NCBI GenBank assembly: GCA_001598975.1
Contig: BBXU01000122.1
Coordinates: 1-51,491 of the forward strand
Reading direction: 5' to 3'
Origin: Parachlorella kessleri
Lineage: Eukaryota; Chlorophyta; Trebouxiophyceae; Chlorellales; Chlorellaceae
Length of the DNA stretch: 51,491 nucleotides
The stretch's first letter is position 1. Every line of letters begins with the position of its first letter. A model generated the notes under the pieces. That model searched no databases, was not told the origin of the DNA, and saw only the letters and a program-made list of their open reading frames with translations. The translations under genes and the position numbers were made by a program. Below, piece by piece: positions 11,531-21,249 of this stretch.

Positions 11531-12883
11531 AACTTTCTCAAACGTAGACGCAAATGCCTTGACAGGCTGAGCCCCAGACAGCGCATATCGCTTGCTGCTC
11601 CCGCTGCTAATGATGAAGAATGGCACCCCAGATATATTAAGCCTGCACAGTAGCAACCACCCGGCTTAATCCATTCTTCCTCCCTCTGCTGGTTATGATG
11701 GCCCCAGCATGTTCCAGGGAGAGGACTACTGTCTCAGGTTCAAGGCAAGCACCCGGAGCATCCCTCCCCTGACAGTCCCCAGCCATCAAATCAGTTCGTA
11801 TTACCTAACATCACCACCATGAAATGTGTCCCGCACAGTGGCGTTGACGACTGATTGCAATGCACGCCACGCCAAAGAGCCACCATCAGCTAGTCAATCA
11901 CACAACATAGGCTGTGAAAGGGTCACCGCATGCAGCACCAGTGAAGCGGATCACATTCAGGAGCAGCATAGAACAGGGGACTCTACTCCCTGCACTCACT
12001 CCCGCTTGCCAAACGCGTCATCCTGCCGCACTTCGTCCAGCCCCTCTTGGCCTGACAGGTAAGCTGTCACGCCAGGGAGGCCCAACTGCTCGCCCACGTC
12101 CACAAGGGTATCCAGGCGGCTGATGTTTTGCCCTTCCTCATACCTACAGAGCAGGAAGGGATGGCAAGAGCAGTCAAGCTGCTGGTGGGTGTGCTGTTGA
12201 GCTTGCTTGTGCCCAGCCATGCCACATACACAATGTCGACCACAGAGCAAGAACATGGCCCGGCGCCTTCTGTCTCTAGCCCTGTGCCGTAGTAGCGGCA
12301 CTTACGACTTCTGGAAGAGCATGGCGTTGGCTTCATGGCCTTTGCCATGCTTCTTGGCCAGCGCGACCAGCCGGTGGGCGTGCAGCGTGTTGGGCCACCA
12401 CTGCCAGTCCTTGAAGGTGGCACCGTCCGGCGCCCCGGAGCGCCGCAGGTCGTTTGTCCAGCCATCCCCTCCCCAGCGCCTCCTACAGGGCCACACACTT
12501 CAGTCGTCCTTGAAACATGGCAAGGGCACTGGCCTGACTGTCGAGCCCCAGGGCCTCAGGAATAGCACAGTGCCACTTGAAAAGTTGGGGCACCCGTGCC
12601 GCACGGCTCACCTGTTATATGCCAGGTATTCCTCACCTGCAAGAAGATGCGGTGAGTAGTCACCATCCAGATAGGCCGCTGCTTATGGTGAACAAAAGCT
12701 TGGGCACGTCTCACCCTGGGGACTCGTTGCAGGGTCGATCATGTAAGCGTGCCACTCCACGTCAAACAGGGCTCGCCCTTCAAAGGTGGCAATTGCTTTA
12801 TCAAGCCGAACTTTCCCAACATAGCACCAGGGGCACGCAAGGTCGCTCCAAATGTCTAGCTTGACAACAGGCAAGCTGCCCAT
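11510..12883 (-). CDS. DsbA-family thioredoxin-fold oxidoreductase (FrnE-like)
   Basis: Five exons (12715-12883, 12612-12636, 12306-12482, 12000-12143, 11510-11642) join in phase to 215 residues. The start MGSLPVVKLDIWSDLACPWC places the CPWC redox motif near residues 18-21, as in DsbA-like proteins of the 2-hydroxychromene isomerase/FrnE group. Other landmarks are WHAYMIDP, NTLHAHRLVALAKKHGK, EEGQNISRLDTLVD, and the C-terminal cis-proline block SGVPFFII followed by ALSGAQP. No N-terminal targeting sequence is evident from this start, so it is probably cytosolic; disulfide isomerase or related redox chemistry is inferred from the family. The second exon is only 25 nt. The family is common in bacteria and patchy in eukaryotes. 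The spliceosomal introns show the gene is fully nuclear. Confidence 0.92.
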
Positions 12884-14009
12884 AACTAGGCCAACATGCG
12901 TTCGAAAAGGGTTACAATTGTTCCCACATGTACAGGCAGCCCAACAGTATTTTTCCAATGCCTTCTGTGGGCGCCCATGCTGCCCGCGCTGGGCCTTGTC
13001 CAAAGCGCCAGCTACAGATGCAGTGAAGCGTTGAGCCCACCACGCTCTAGGTTTTATTAGTGGAACGCCTCTGTAACAGGATAGCAGGTTATTGATCCAC
13101 CTCGTAAAGACTGCATGCCGAGCCAGACTCTGAGGAAGTGTTGAGTGGCCCTGCAGGGAGACTTTTGGAAGTGCTCGAAGAAAGTCTCACCAGTCATGAT
13201 ACAGTGTTTGGGGCAGGGAAGTGCTGCTGTGAGAGTGGTGTAAAGTGACCGCTGTTTGTTCATAGCCCACGGTCTCCTACACAAGGTCTCTTGCAACAGG
13301 TTAGCGCAATGCCAGCAATACCGCCACGAGCAACCAACCATCTGATGGGGACGGGGGGCAGCAAAGCAGCCTTTGGTGTGTCGGGCCTCAGTGGTGTGTT
13401 GGGCCTCTTAATGCCCCATAGCAGGCACGCAGGGGACCTCACCTCCCTCTACTAAACAAGTGAACCAGATTCCTGACACGGAAGTTATGCTCTTATCCCT
13501 GTGTAGCCTATGGGCACCGTCCTTCCTTTGGCCCATATCAGGCGGTCATTGGCCAGCCAAACGTGGCCACTTGACAGCAAATACGATGCAACTGTCAGTC
13601 CCCAGCAGCATCCACGAAAATCATCAGCTGCATCGATTGTGTACCTCCACCTCGCTCTGACTCTCTTGTCCTTGGTCCTCTCATCCGTCTCGCGAGTGCC
13701 AGCTACCGATGGACCTGGGAAGGGAAATGTAAACTGTGCTCAGCCACAGAGTGCACACGAGTATACTGTCCCTTATGCCAAAGGTGTGTACTCGTCAGTG
13801 GGGCACATACTGGCCCCACATGGTGCCCAAAACTCGTATCCAAGCTCTGCCCCTGGCCAGCAGGTATGACAAGTTCCAACACAGCCAATCTTGCTGCCCT
13901 GCTGCCGCTGAAACCCCTTCGTAACAGACCCAACCTGTCTGTGGTGCTTCAGGCCCTCAACAAACTTAGAAGGTCCTCCACTTCCTCGCGAGGGACTGCC
14001 AGAGTCTGT
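12884..14009. other. Gene-poor region with no supported coding sequence
   Basis: About 1.1 kb with only short open frames on both strands, no recognisable motif and no convincing exon chain. It may contain 5' sequence of the DsbA-like gene and 3' remains of the disrupted minus-strand gene copy that follows. Confidence 0.35.
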
Positions 14010-14401
14010 TTACAAACAGCCCATCGCTGACGGCCACACCGCCACAACCCCACTCACATTCACCCGGATCTTCACCGACAATTGCTGCTCCCGCCGCTTA
14101 TGCTGCTGGGTGGCCCGTCTGGCCAGCCTGACAGCCAGCCGGAAAGCGTTGTCCATCCATGAGGCGACAGGGTGTCGACGTCCATCCATGAGGCGACAGG
14201 GTGTCAACCTCCTGGCCTACCACCTCCTCGGTCGCCCCTGGGGCCCTTCCTACCCCAGACGCTGCCCAGCACAAGCGTGGTGAGAACTAGAATTGGGAGT
14301 GCTTCAGAGTTCGGTTTGCTGTCCCCATATGGCTTGGTTGCCAAGCTCTTCCGCCTAGCTCTCCTCAATTGGTTCCGGTGAACTTCCTCTGTCCACGTCA
14401 T
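14010..14401 (-). pseudogene. Disrupted copy of the membrane protein gene at ~15.4-16.1 kb
   Basis: From 14401 the minus strand reads MTWTEEVHRNQLRRARRKSLA, then an Asn/Ser loop, then a single hydrophobic segment (ALPILVLTTLVLGSVWG). This matches the paralogue at 16102 (MWTEEVHRNQLQRARRKGLA ... ALPIVVLSALVWGIIWS). The frame stops at a TGA about 65 codons in. Homology-like coding (VASWMDNAFRLAVRLARR...) resumes in another frame after a 29-bp tandem duplication at 14151-14208. A 29-nt duplication shifts the frame by two, and a TGA would remain even with one unit. Downstream exons were not found. I read it as a decayed tandem copy. A short functional product ending at the TGA is possible but less likely. 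Confidence 0.55.
14151..14208. repeat. 29-bp tandem duplication (two units)
   Basis: Units 14151-14179 and 14180-14208 differ at one base near their 3' end (gtcgac versus gtcaac). The duplication sits inside the disrupted gene copy and, not being a multiple of three, changes its frame. Confidence 0.9.
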
Positions 14402-15377
14402 GCTTCACCGATTGCGACCGCCTCCGAGTGATAGGTCACCTATAAACTTGAAATAACATCGAAAGGTGGTGTTGGAAATCCTACCAAGAGTCTTGGCCAT
14501 GGTGCCTCGAGCGGCACACCCAGTACAGTGTCTCTTGGACCAATCGACGCTCCTAAAACATAAAACCTTGGCTAGTTAGTCACGATCTGCAGTTTGAGAC
14601 TTGTCATTGTCACAGATTGAGGCCTGGCGTTCCCTGCACGGACACCCTTACACCAAATACACGTTGAACGTTCACAGCTGAGGACGGATGTGGCAGGTTT
14701 GGCTGTTGGCAACAGGCTGGGCCGGCATGCCGCGGCAAAACGCGGCATTGAACCAGCTGGCCGGTCCTGTGGGATGTATTGAGCGCCCTGCTGAGCCCAT
14801 GCTCCGCTTGGCCAACTTGGCAATCATGGTCGTCAACCCGTTCATTCATGGCGGCGGTTCCTATCTTGCCCTGGAGGCTTACCCTGTGTCTCTCTATCAG
14901 TGAATTGGGCCCTGCTTGCCCTGTCTCGAATTGCAGCTCAGGCACACATGACTTGGCAGTAACCACGGCCGCACTATATTTCCTCCTTAAAGCTTTCTTA
15001 CTAAGGTTGCATCTGACGGAAAGCGCTGCAGAAGGCTATCATTCTTGCCTTGCTTGCTAGCCTTTGCGACATACTAAGTCTGCAAGAAGTAAAACTAGGT
15101 TGATGGCATACATGCCCAGCACAGAATATGCGACCGACGTCCAACTTGCGACCCCCCCCCCCCCCCCCCCCCAACCGTTGCACTCAGCTGAGAAGTACGT
15201 AAACCGTCCTACACACACAGGTGCTGCTGTAGTGCGTTGTTGGCCCAAACTCTCCCTAATGTACACTGCTACCTGATCATATTACCTCTCCAAGCTATTC
15301 AACCCGGTTGGGGCCCTTGCACAGGGGCCCTTGCACAGTGCACTCCATTTTGACCCCCCCTCTCCAGGACAACATCA
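14402..15377. other. Spacer between the duplicated gene copies
   Basis: Nearly 1 kb separating the broken copy from its paralogue. It includes a 21-base run of C at 15152-15172. Open frames on both strands around 14610-14970 have no splice partner or motif that I can support. Confidence 0.35.
15152..15172. repeat. Homopolymer tract, 21 consecutive C
   Basis: An uninterrupted C run flanked by a single A on the left. A second C run of 15 bases is at 6-20. Such tracts are prone to length error in sequencing and can form unusual DNA structures. Confidence 0.95.
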
Positions 15378-16102
15378 CTTCCCCTTCTTTTTCTTCTTCT
15401 TGCTTTTCTTCTTGCTTGATGTGGCCGTAGTTGGCTGATAGTTGTCCCCCTGCAAGTGCAAGGCCAACACTCAGTCACAGACTAACCAGGCCCGCGTTCC
15501 AAATATGTAGTCCTACTGGCCTAGTCCTCTAAAACGATAGGTGTAGCTACCAGACAGCAAGGGCAGGGCAGCCATCACTTCAGCAACGATGCATGTAGGC
15601 GAATGCCCTTCACCCTTGCTGTGAAAGCTTGTTTGTGTGAGCCTGCCAGAGGTGAACCTCACAGCGTCCAACCAGTTTCCCCTGGCCGACACGGGAAGTG
15701 GCTCCGCCACATATAGGTGGGATCCTCAAGGGCAAGAAGACTTGCTTGCGCCCATGGCACAGTCAACGCCGGCTCCCGCACCTGTAGCCGCCTCTCTGCC
15801 GCTGCTGCTGCTAAAGCTCCTGGTCGTTCCTCACGCCACAGCTCCTGCTCACTTGGCGTCCTGCTGGGCATAGCAACCCGCTGCAGGGCGCTCTGGAACC
15901 ATGACACAACCGAGCGGCTGCCTCTTAGGTTGTGGCCCTCCCTTCTGCTCCAGATGATGCCCCACACGAGAGCGCTAAGAACAACAATTGGCAGTGCACC
16001 AGAGTTAGGGTGAGGCTCGGTGTCTACACGAAGGTTGCTGCTTGCCAAGCCCTTCCGCCTAGCTCTCTGCAGCTGGTTGCGATGGACCTCCTCTGTCCAC
16101 AT
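15378..16102 (-). CDS. Unrecognised single-span membrane protein, basic N-terminus
   Basis: First exon 15782-16102 (107 codons, donor CAG|GTGCGG): MWTEEVHRNQLQRARRKGLA, an Asn/Pro loop, one membrane segment (ALPIVVLSALVWGIIWS), then an Arg/Glu-rich helix (SEQELWREERPGALAAAAAERR). A likely second exon starts at 15701 and encodes PLPVSARGNWLDAVRFTSG, then a stretch with FHSKGEGHSPTCIVAEVMAAL. A final segment near 15378-15449 can be read as a Lys-rich tail (SSKKKSKKKKKKGK), but the phase of that join is unresolved, so the 3' end is tentative. I do not recognise the family. The basic N-terminus, single span and charged helix suggest an organelle or ER membrane anchor. A disrupted paralogue lies at 14010-14401. 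Confidence 0.5.
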
Positions 16103-16703
16103 GACGTCGAGTACTAGTATCAACCTCCGCTTATATCGAAGGCATAGAATACGGGGTGTATAGCAAAGGTTGTTGGCTCAAATTGGAGGTTGCTTGTCCT
16201 CTATACACGATCAGTACAGCGAGTACCGCTCCATCAACATTTATCACCCCTGCTGCTGTTTGGAGGTCGCCAAACCAGTCCAATACGGGTAGATTCGTTT
16301 GTTGTGCAAACAACCTCATACAGTTGGGCAGACCTTGATGGCGGTCACTCCGTTCAAGGCAGCAGGCCGGGTAAGTGCACAAGACAACGTAGTTTCGACC
16401 TGGTCACCTTGCACCGGTGAACCAAGCTATTGGCGTCTTGGTGTATACAATGACCGCCCCCCTGACCTTGGTGCGCCGCCAGCAGCCGCCACTAAGGCCA
16501 TGCAGTCGGTGTCGGTCGGCACTGTCAGGGCCCAATGAAAAGCTGGTGCAGCGTAAATCGTGGAAAACACACAGACCGACCGTGCCAACTACGTGGGCAG
16601 GTTCCTTGTGCCAGCTCAGCAACAGCGGATGCTTCCTTTGGATCTCTCAAGGTGTCAAGTCGATCATGGCCAGCCTTGCAATTGCAATGCGAAGTCAAGT
16701 GAC
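16103..16703. other. Intergenic region upstream of two divergent genes
   Basis: About 600 bases between the start of the membrane protein gene (minus) and the SLC35F6-like gene (plus). Only short unsupported open frames occur. It must contain both promoters. Confidence 0.35.
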
Positions 16704-19700
16704 ATGAAGAGAAGCACAAAGGCCCTGTTGGGCCCAGCCGCCCTCTCCCTATTCATCTTTGGAACTGGAAGGTGAGGGCGATCTCGGGACACCAACCCCG
16801 CCCCACCGAGGCGATCCTTTGACAGTCATGCCGATCTGTTGTGATGACACTGTCCCGATGGCACATGCAGTTCCCTTCTTGGCAAAGTGATCTACGAGCT
16901 ATCTGGCCCTGACAGAGATGGGAAACCCAAGCTTTTCCTCAAACCCTGGGCCAGCACGCTCGGCATGTTCGTGGGTGAGGAGGAGCAGACTGTCTAGGGG
17001 CTGCCGGCACAGGGTGTCTTGCAAGTATGCATCTGCGCTTGCACAGCCGCCCCTGCGAGACTCACCTGAGGAGAGCAGCGCCATGCCGGCTACAGCGGTA
17101 TCTGTGTGCAGGTATGCTGCTGTGCCTCCCTGGGGCCAAGCTGGGCACCTGGTTGCACCACCACCTGGCCCGGTTGACTGCCCCATTCGAGACTCCCTCT
17201 GAGGAGGAGTCTCTGCTCAGCGCCAGCGAAGCGGAGCTGGATGGAGAGGATGTGCACACAGCCAAGCCGCCTCACAGCCCCCACTGGAAGCAGCTTGGAT
17301 ATGTACTCATCCCCACCGTGTTCGACCTCCTAGCCACCATTTTAATGAGCGTGGGACTCTTATACGTCACGGTGTCCATCTACCAGATGATGCGCGGCAC
17401 AGAGGTCGTCTTTGCGGCGCTCTTTTCGATTGTTTTCCTGCGTCGGAAGCTCAACTATCAACACTATGCTGGCATCTTTCTCGTCCTGGTGCGTGACTGG
17501 GGCGGGGTGATACTGCTCACATGGAAAGGGCAGAATGCCAGCATGGCACAATAGATACTATAAAGTACTGTGTGTTGCGTGTGGCGCCGCTTCCGTGTTG
17601 GTTTGCCAGAGTGCGGTGTGGGTATGAGGGCTTGCATAATTTCAGGCCTTCGCAGATGAACATAGACAAGTTGTGTGGCTGACCACTTTGCCTACATGAG
17701 GACATGCAGTGTTCTCGTCGCTGGCTGGCAAGCCGTGGTGAGGCTTTCCGTCCTGCAGGTTGGTATCACGGTGGTTGGTGTGGCTGGAGCCCAGTCCGGC
17801 CAGGGGCCCCCAGAGAACGAGGCCAGCAGCGGCGCCTCGCAAATCATTCTTGGCATGCTTCTGATAGTGGTGAGTGGCTTCCTCTTGTCAATGCTCCTGT
17901 ACTTAGGTGCCCTGCCTCTGCGCTTCTTATACCTGCACCGCCAGGATGCTATGTGTTGTATGTGTACCGTAAAAAAATGATTCCTTGCCAGGTGGTCCGA
18001 GCAGTGGGTCAGGTCGGGTGCAGCTGGTGGATTGCAAGCTGCCAGAACTGTAGTTGAGGAGCCACTTCATCTGCAGCGAGGTCGACCTGGCATTTTTGTC
18101 GGCTTGATGGCACTTGTCCCTACTTCGTGGGACGTATAAAAGTAAATCCTTTCGTACCCTGCCTGGGCACCATTGCTGCAGGCGGCCGAGGCTGTGCAGG
18201 CTGCACAAGTGGTTGCAGAGGACCATTTCATGAGCAGCTTGAGCCTGGACCCGGTCACAATAGTTGGGTAGGTGTAGGTAGCATGGCCTTGTTGGACCTG
18301 ACACGCGCTTTGCCTGCTCCCTTACTGTGGTCACTGCTGCGCTTAATGAGCGCGTAGCGCAGTGCAGTCCGCGTCAAAACTACATCTCTCTGTGCACATA
18401 TATATCCTGAATGGTTTGCAGTAGGGTGGCAGACAGCTTGGTGTGTTGCAGCACCTGTTGGCTACCTTGCGCAGCCCCACACACGCTGTCGCTGTCCTGG
18501 CACTTGCAGGTTTGAGGGCCTCCTTGGCACCGCCCTGCTGGCCGGCATCGTCATGCCAATCATGCAGAATGTGTCTGGGCCCGAGGGCCAGGGCTTCCAT
18601 GAGGACAGCCTAGAGTCACTCCACATGCTCGCACACTCACGGCCACTGCTGATTGGCTTCGTGACCTACATTGCCGTCATAGCAATTTACAATGTGGCAG
18701 GTGCGGTGAGGCAAGGCATCGAGTGTGGGTGGCTAGCACGGGGAGCTAGCTACCCTGCTGTGTGGGAAGTGTGGTATACGGGAGAGGGGTGTCCTGAGCA
18801 ATGGCAGCGAAGCAAAGCTAGGGCAGCCTGCCTTTGAGGTCTCCTGGGGTTGCATCAGCGCGCGCTATGACAGTCCAAAGCTTGAGATTGGTCAAGTTTG
18901 CAGCGAGTTATGGCGTGCCGCCCTGACGCCCTGGGCAGACAAATTTATCTAGATAGCCGGCCTGTTGCCCACGACAGGGCCCTCCCTTGGCCCCTGGCCC
19001 TGCTGCCCTAGCTATAGGTATGATGGTGACGGAGGAGATGGGGGCTGTCACCCGCACCGTGCTGGAGACGCTGCGCACGCTCTTTGTTTGGATCCTGGAC
19101 CTGCTGCTCTTCTACGCGGCCCCCATGGGCAAGGGCAAGCTGGGGGAGCCGTGGACTGCCTACTCCTGGCTGCAGGTCGGTCTGGCTAGTCGGCTGCAGT
19201 GAGTAGCCAGCTGCAGCCACTCCAGCTCAACTCCCAAGTAGGTTTGGTACGGAACAGCAGAGGGATTTGTCAGCCTTGATCAAAGCCATGATCAAACCAG
19301 TGCACACTTATCCTTGCACCCAGGGCCCTGCCTGGCGGATGGGTGGCGAGGCAAGGCTGCACCCATCAACAATGCCTTGAAAGCGACCATGGAAGCTGCT
19401 TGCAACTCGTGCTGGGCTGCAGGCTGGGGGCTTCCTGGTTCTGGTGCTGGGCACGCTTTTGTATGGCAGGGGTGAGGAGGTCCAGGAGGCCGAGCTCAAG
19501 AGATTCGCCAAGCGCAGGGCACGCGAGCGTTGGGCCAAGGTACGTACCTACACACGTAGCATGGCGGAGACAGCGGAGCAGGACAGAGCACAGCATGGCA
19601 GCTGGACTGGAATGTGGGGTTAGTCGGAGCTGGCAGCTTGTAGCCACTGGGTCTGGCAGCTAAGAAGCCAGTGCCAAGCCTGTTCTGTGAAGCACTGGGG

Positions 19701-20619
19701 TAGACTTGGTGGTTCCATATCTCAGGACGCATGCCCGAACCACGAGATTAAAGTGGGCTTATTTTGAGTGCCAAAGGTGTATCTCAGCTGCTTGCGCAAT
19801 GTTGAGCCCAGGGTGAAGCCTGCCTGTCTCGCCCCCCCTCTCTTAACACAGATCCGTGGCAGCCTGACCGAGCTTACCGCCGCTGCTGCCGCTGACGGCA
19901 AGCTGCTGCCGGAGGAGCGCATGCCCATGCGGCCCCCACGCATTGCCGGGCCCGCCCGCATCCGTACAGCATTCCTGCCTGTGCTCTTCGCACATCGCGT
20001 ACAGGTGGGGAGATGATGTCAGGTGCAGCCGCCTGTCTGAATGCTCCCTGTTGCCTGCTAGGGGCTGATGTGCCTGACACTGCCACTGGTACCTTTCAAG
20101 CTCATGTCTGTCGCGTAGGTCTATTTGTTGATGGTGGCCATCAAATGTAATCCTGGAGACAAGCTGTAGACTCCCGGTGCCGGATGCAGGGCAGGATGGT
20201 ATTGTTCCGCACGTGTGGTCGTGGGATTTCACTAGTAGTGCTTGTGGTTATCTTGCGACGTGCAGGGCCTCGCCCGTCCGCGCTGGGGCTCTGTGGCCAC
20301 CTCACAGCATCTTGACGACCACCATCTCGGTCTTGGGGAACCCGCACGCACCAGCAGCCGCCGAGCCAGCATGGAGCACTTGCTCGATCTGGAGGGCGCC
20401 CGCACCCACCCACACCCTCAGCCACACGCCAGTCCTGCTCCTGGCGTGCGGCGCAGCAGGGACGCCTCCCCGGCAGGGTACCGCCACCCGCCGCCGCCGC
20501 GGCCGCCACCTCGCCACCCTCACAACCTGGCTGAGGTGGTGGAGGAAGCGGTTGGAGCCAGCTCCAGCGGTGCTGCGGCCCATGCAAATGGTGGGGCACC
20601 TGCCACAGGGAGGGACTAG
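16704..20619 (+). CDS. SLC35F6-like drug/metabolite transporter with long C-terminal extension
   Basis: Ten exons (16704-16771, 16871-16974, 17112-17488, 17759-17869, 18182-18267, 18510-18700, 19018-19175, 19423-19539, 19852-20004, 20266-20619) close to 572 residues, all GT-AG. It belongs to the solute carrier 35 (drug/metabolite transporter) superfamily, nearest the F6 subfamily: FGTGSSLLGKVIYE at the N-terminus, YQMMRGTEVVFAALFS, the VEEDHF-like AEDHFMSS motif, FEGLLG, and VTEEMGAVTRTVLETLRTL, which matches the F6 signature helix. About ten membrane segments are visible and the substrate is unknown. An acidic loop (EEESLLSASEAELDGED) follows the second or third span. The last ~200 residues form a hydrophilic tail rich in Arg, Pro, His and Ala, not seen in the ~370-residue animal proteins. 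Confidence 0.9.
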
Positions 20620-21249
20620 GTCTGGCGCTGGGATGGAAGGAAGTCCACTATGATATACAGGACAGTGCAACCTTCACCTAGGCAATGATGGCAGCATGGT
20701 GGATTTGATGTACATAGCTGGGAGTTGTCGGGGTGGGTACTCTGATCCACTATGTTTGGCATATGGTGGTAGTGACTGGTCCAGGACGATGTGCAAGGGC
20801 CAAAATCAGCCGTTCACACTACAGACTCCATTTCTGATTGTATTTTTGACAGCTCGTGCGTATCAGGCGTCTGACCGTCGGTGCTTCACCAGGTGGCTCG
20901 TAAAAGCCTCTGTTTATCAGTATGACCCTCAAGTCTTGCTATACTTTTGACAGTTGCAGAGCATGAAGTTACTGACCGTGTGGCCGAGACTGCTTATGCA
21001 GCAGAACCCAGAAGCCACTGCCCCACTTGTGAAGGAAGTTATTCAAGGAATCTCATAGGAAGTAGTGAAAGAATATAGCAAACACTTGCTGGTAAACGTG
21101 CACGTACGCATCTCACTCACCATGTCATAGTGAGGGGCCTTGCCTCCAAGGGCAGTTAGCAACACAAGCGTGCAAGGATGACAGCATGCAGCAATCTACA
21201 ACTGGGTCCTCTCCCCCCCTTCACCACCAACAGCCGCCGTCTACCCGTC
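20620..21249. other. Convergent intergenic region
   Basis: About 630 bases between the SLC35F6-like stop and the end of the large coiled-coil gene. Probably two 3' UTRs. No further exon or RNA gene recognised. Confidence 0.4.

Noticed and set aside
14204..14211. In-frame TGA of the duplicated gene copy read as selenocysteine
   Set aside because: The frame is also shifted by the neighbouring 29-bp duplication, the paralogue has no Cys at the matching place, and I see no downstream SECIS-like element. Decay is simpler.
15378..15449. Lys-rich tail as a certain last exon of the 16.1-kb membrane protein gene
   Set aside because: The obvious donor at 15550 is phase 1, whereas the Lys-rich frame needs phase 0; the alternative frame is acidic. 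Mentioned only as tentative.
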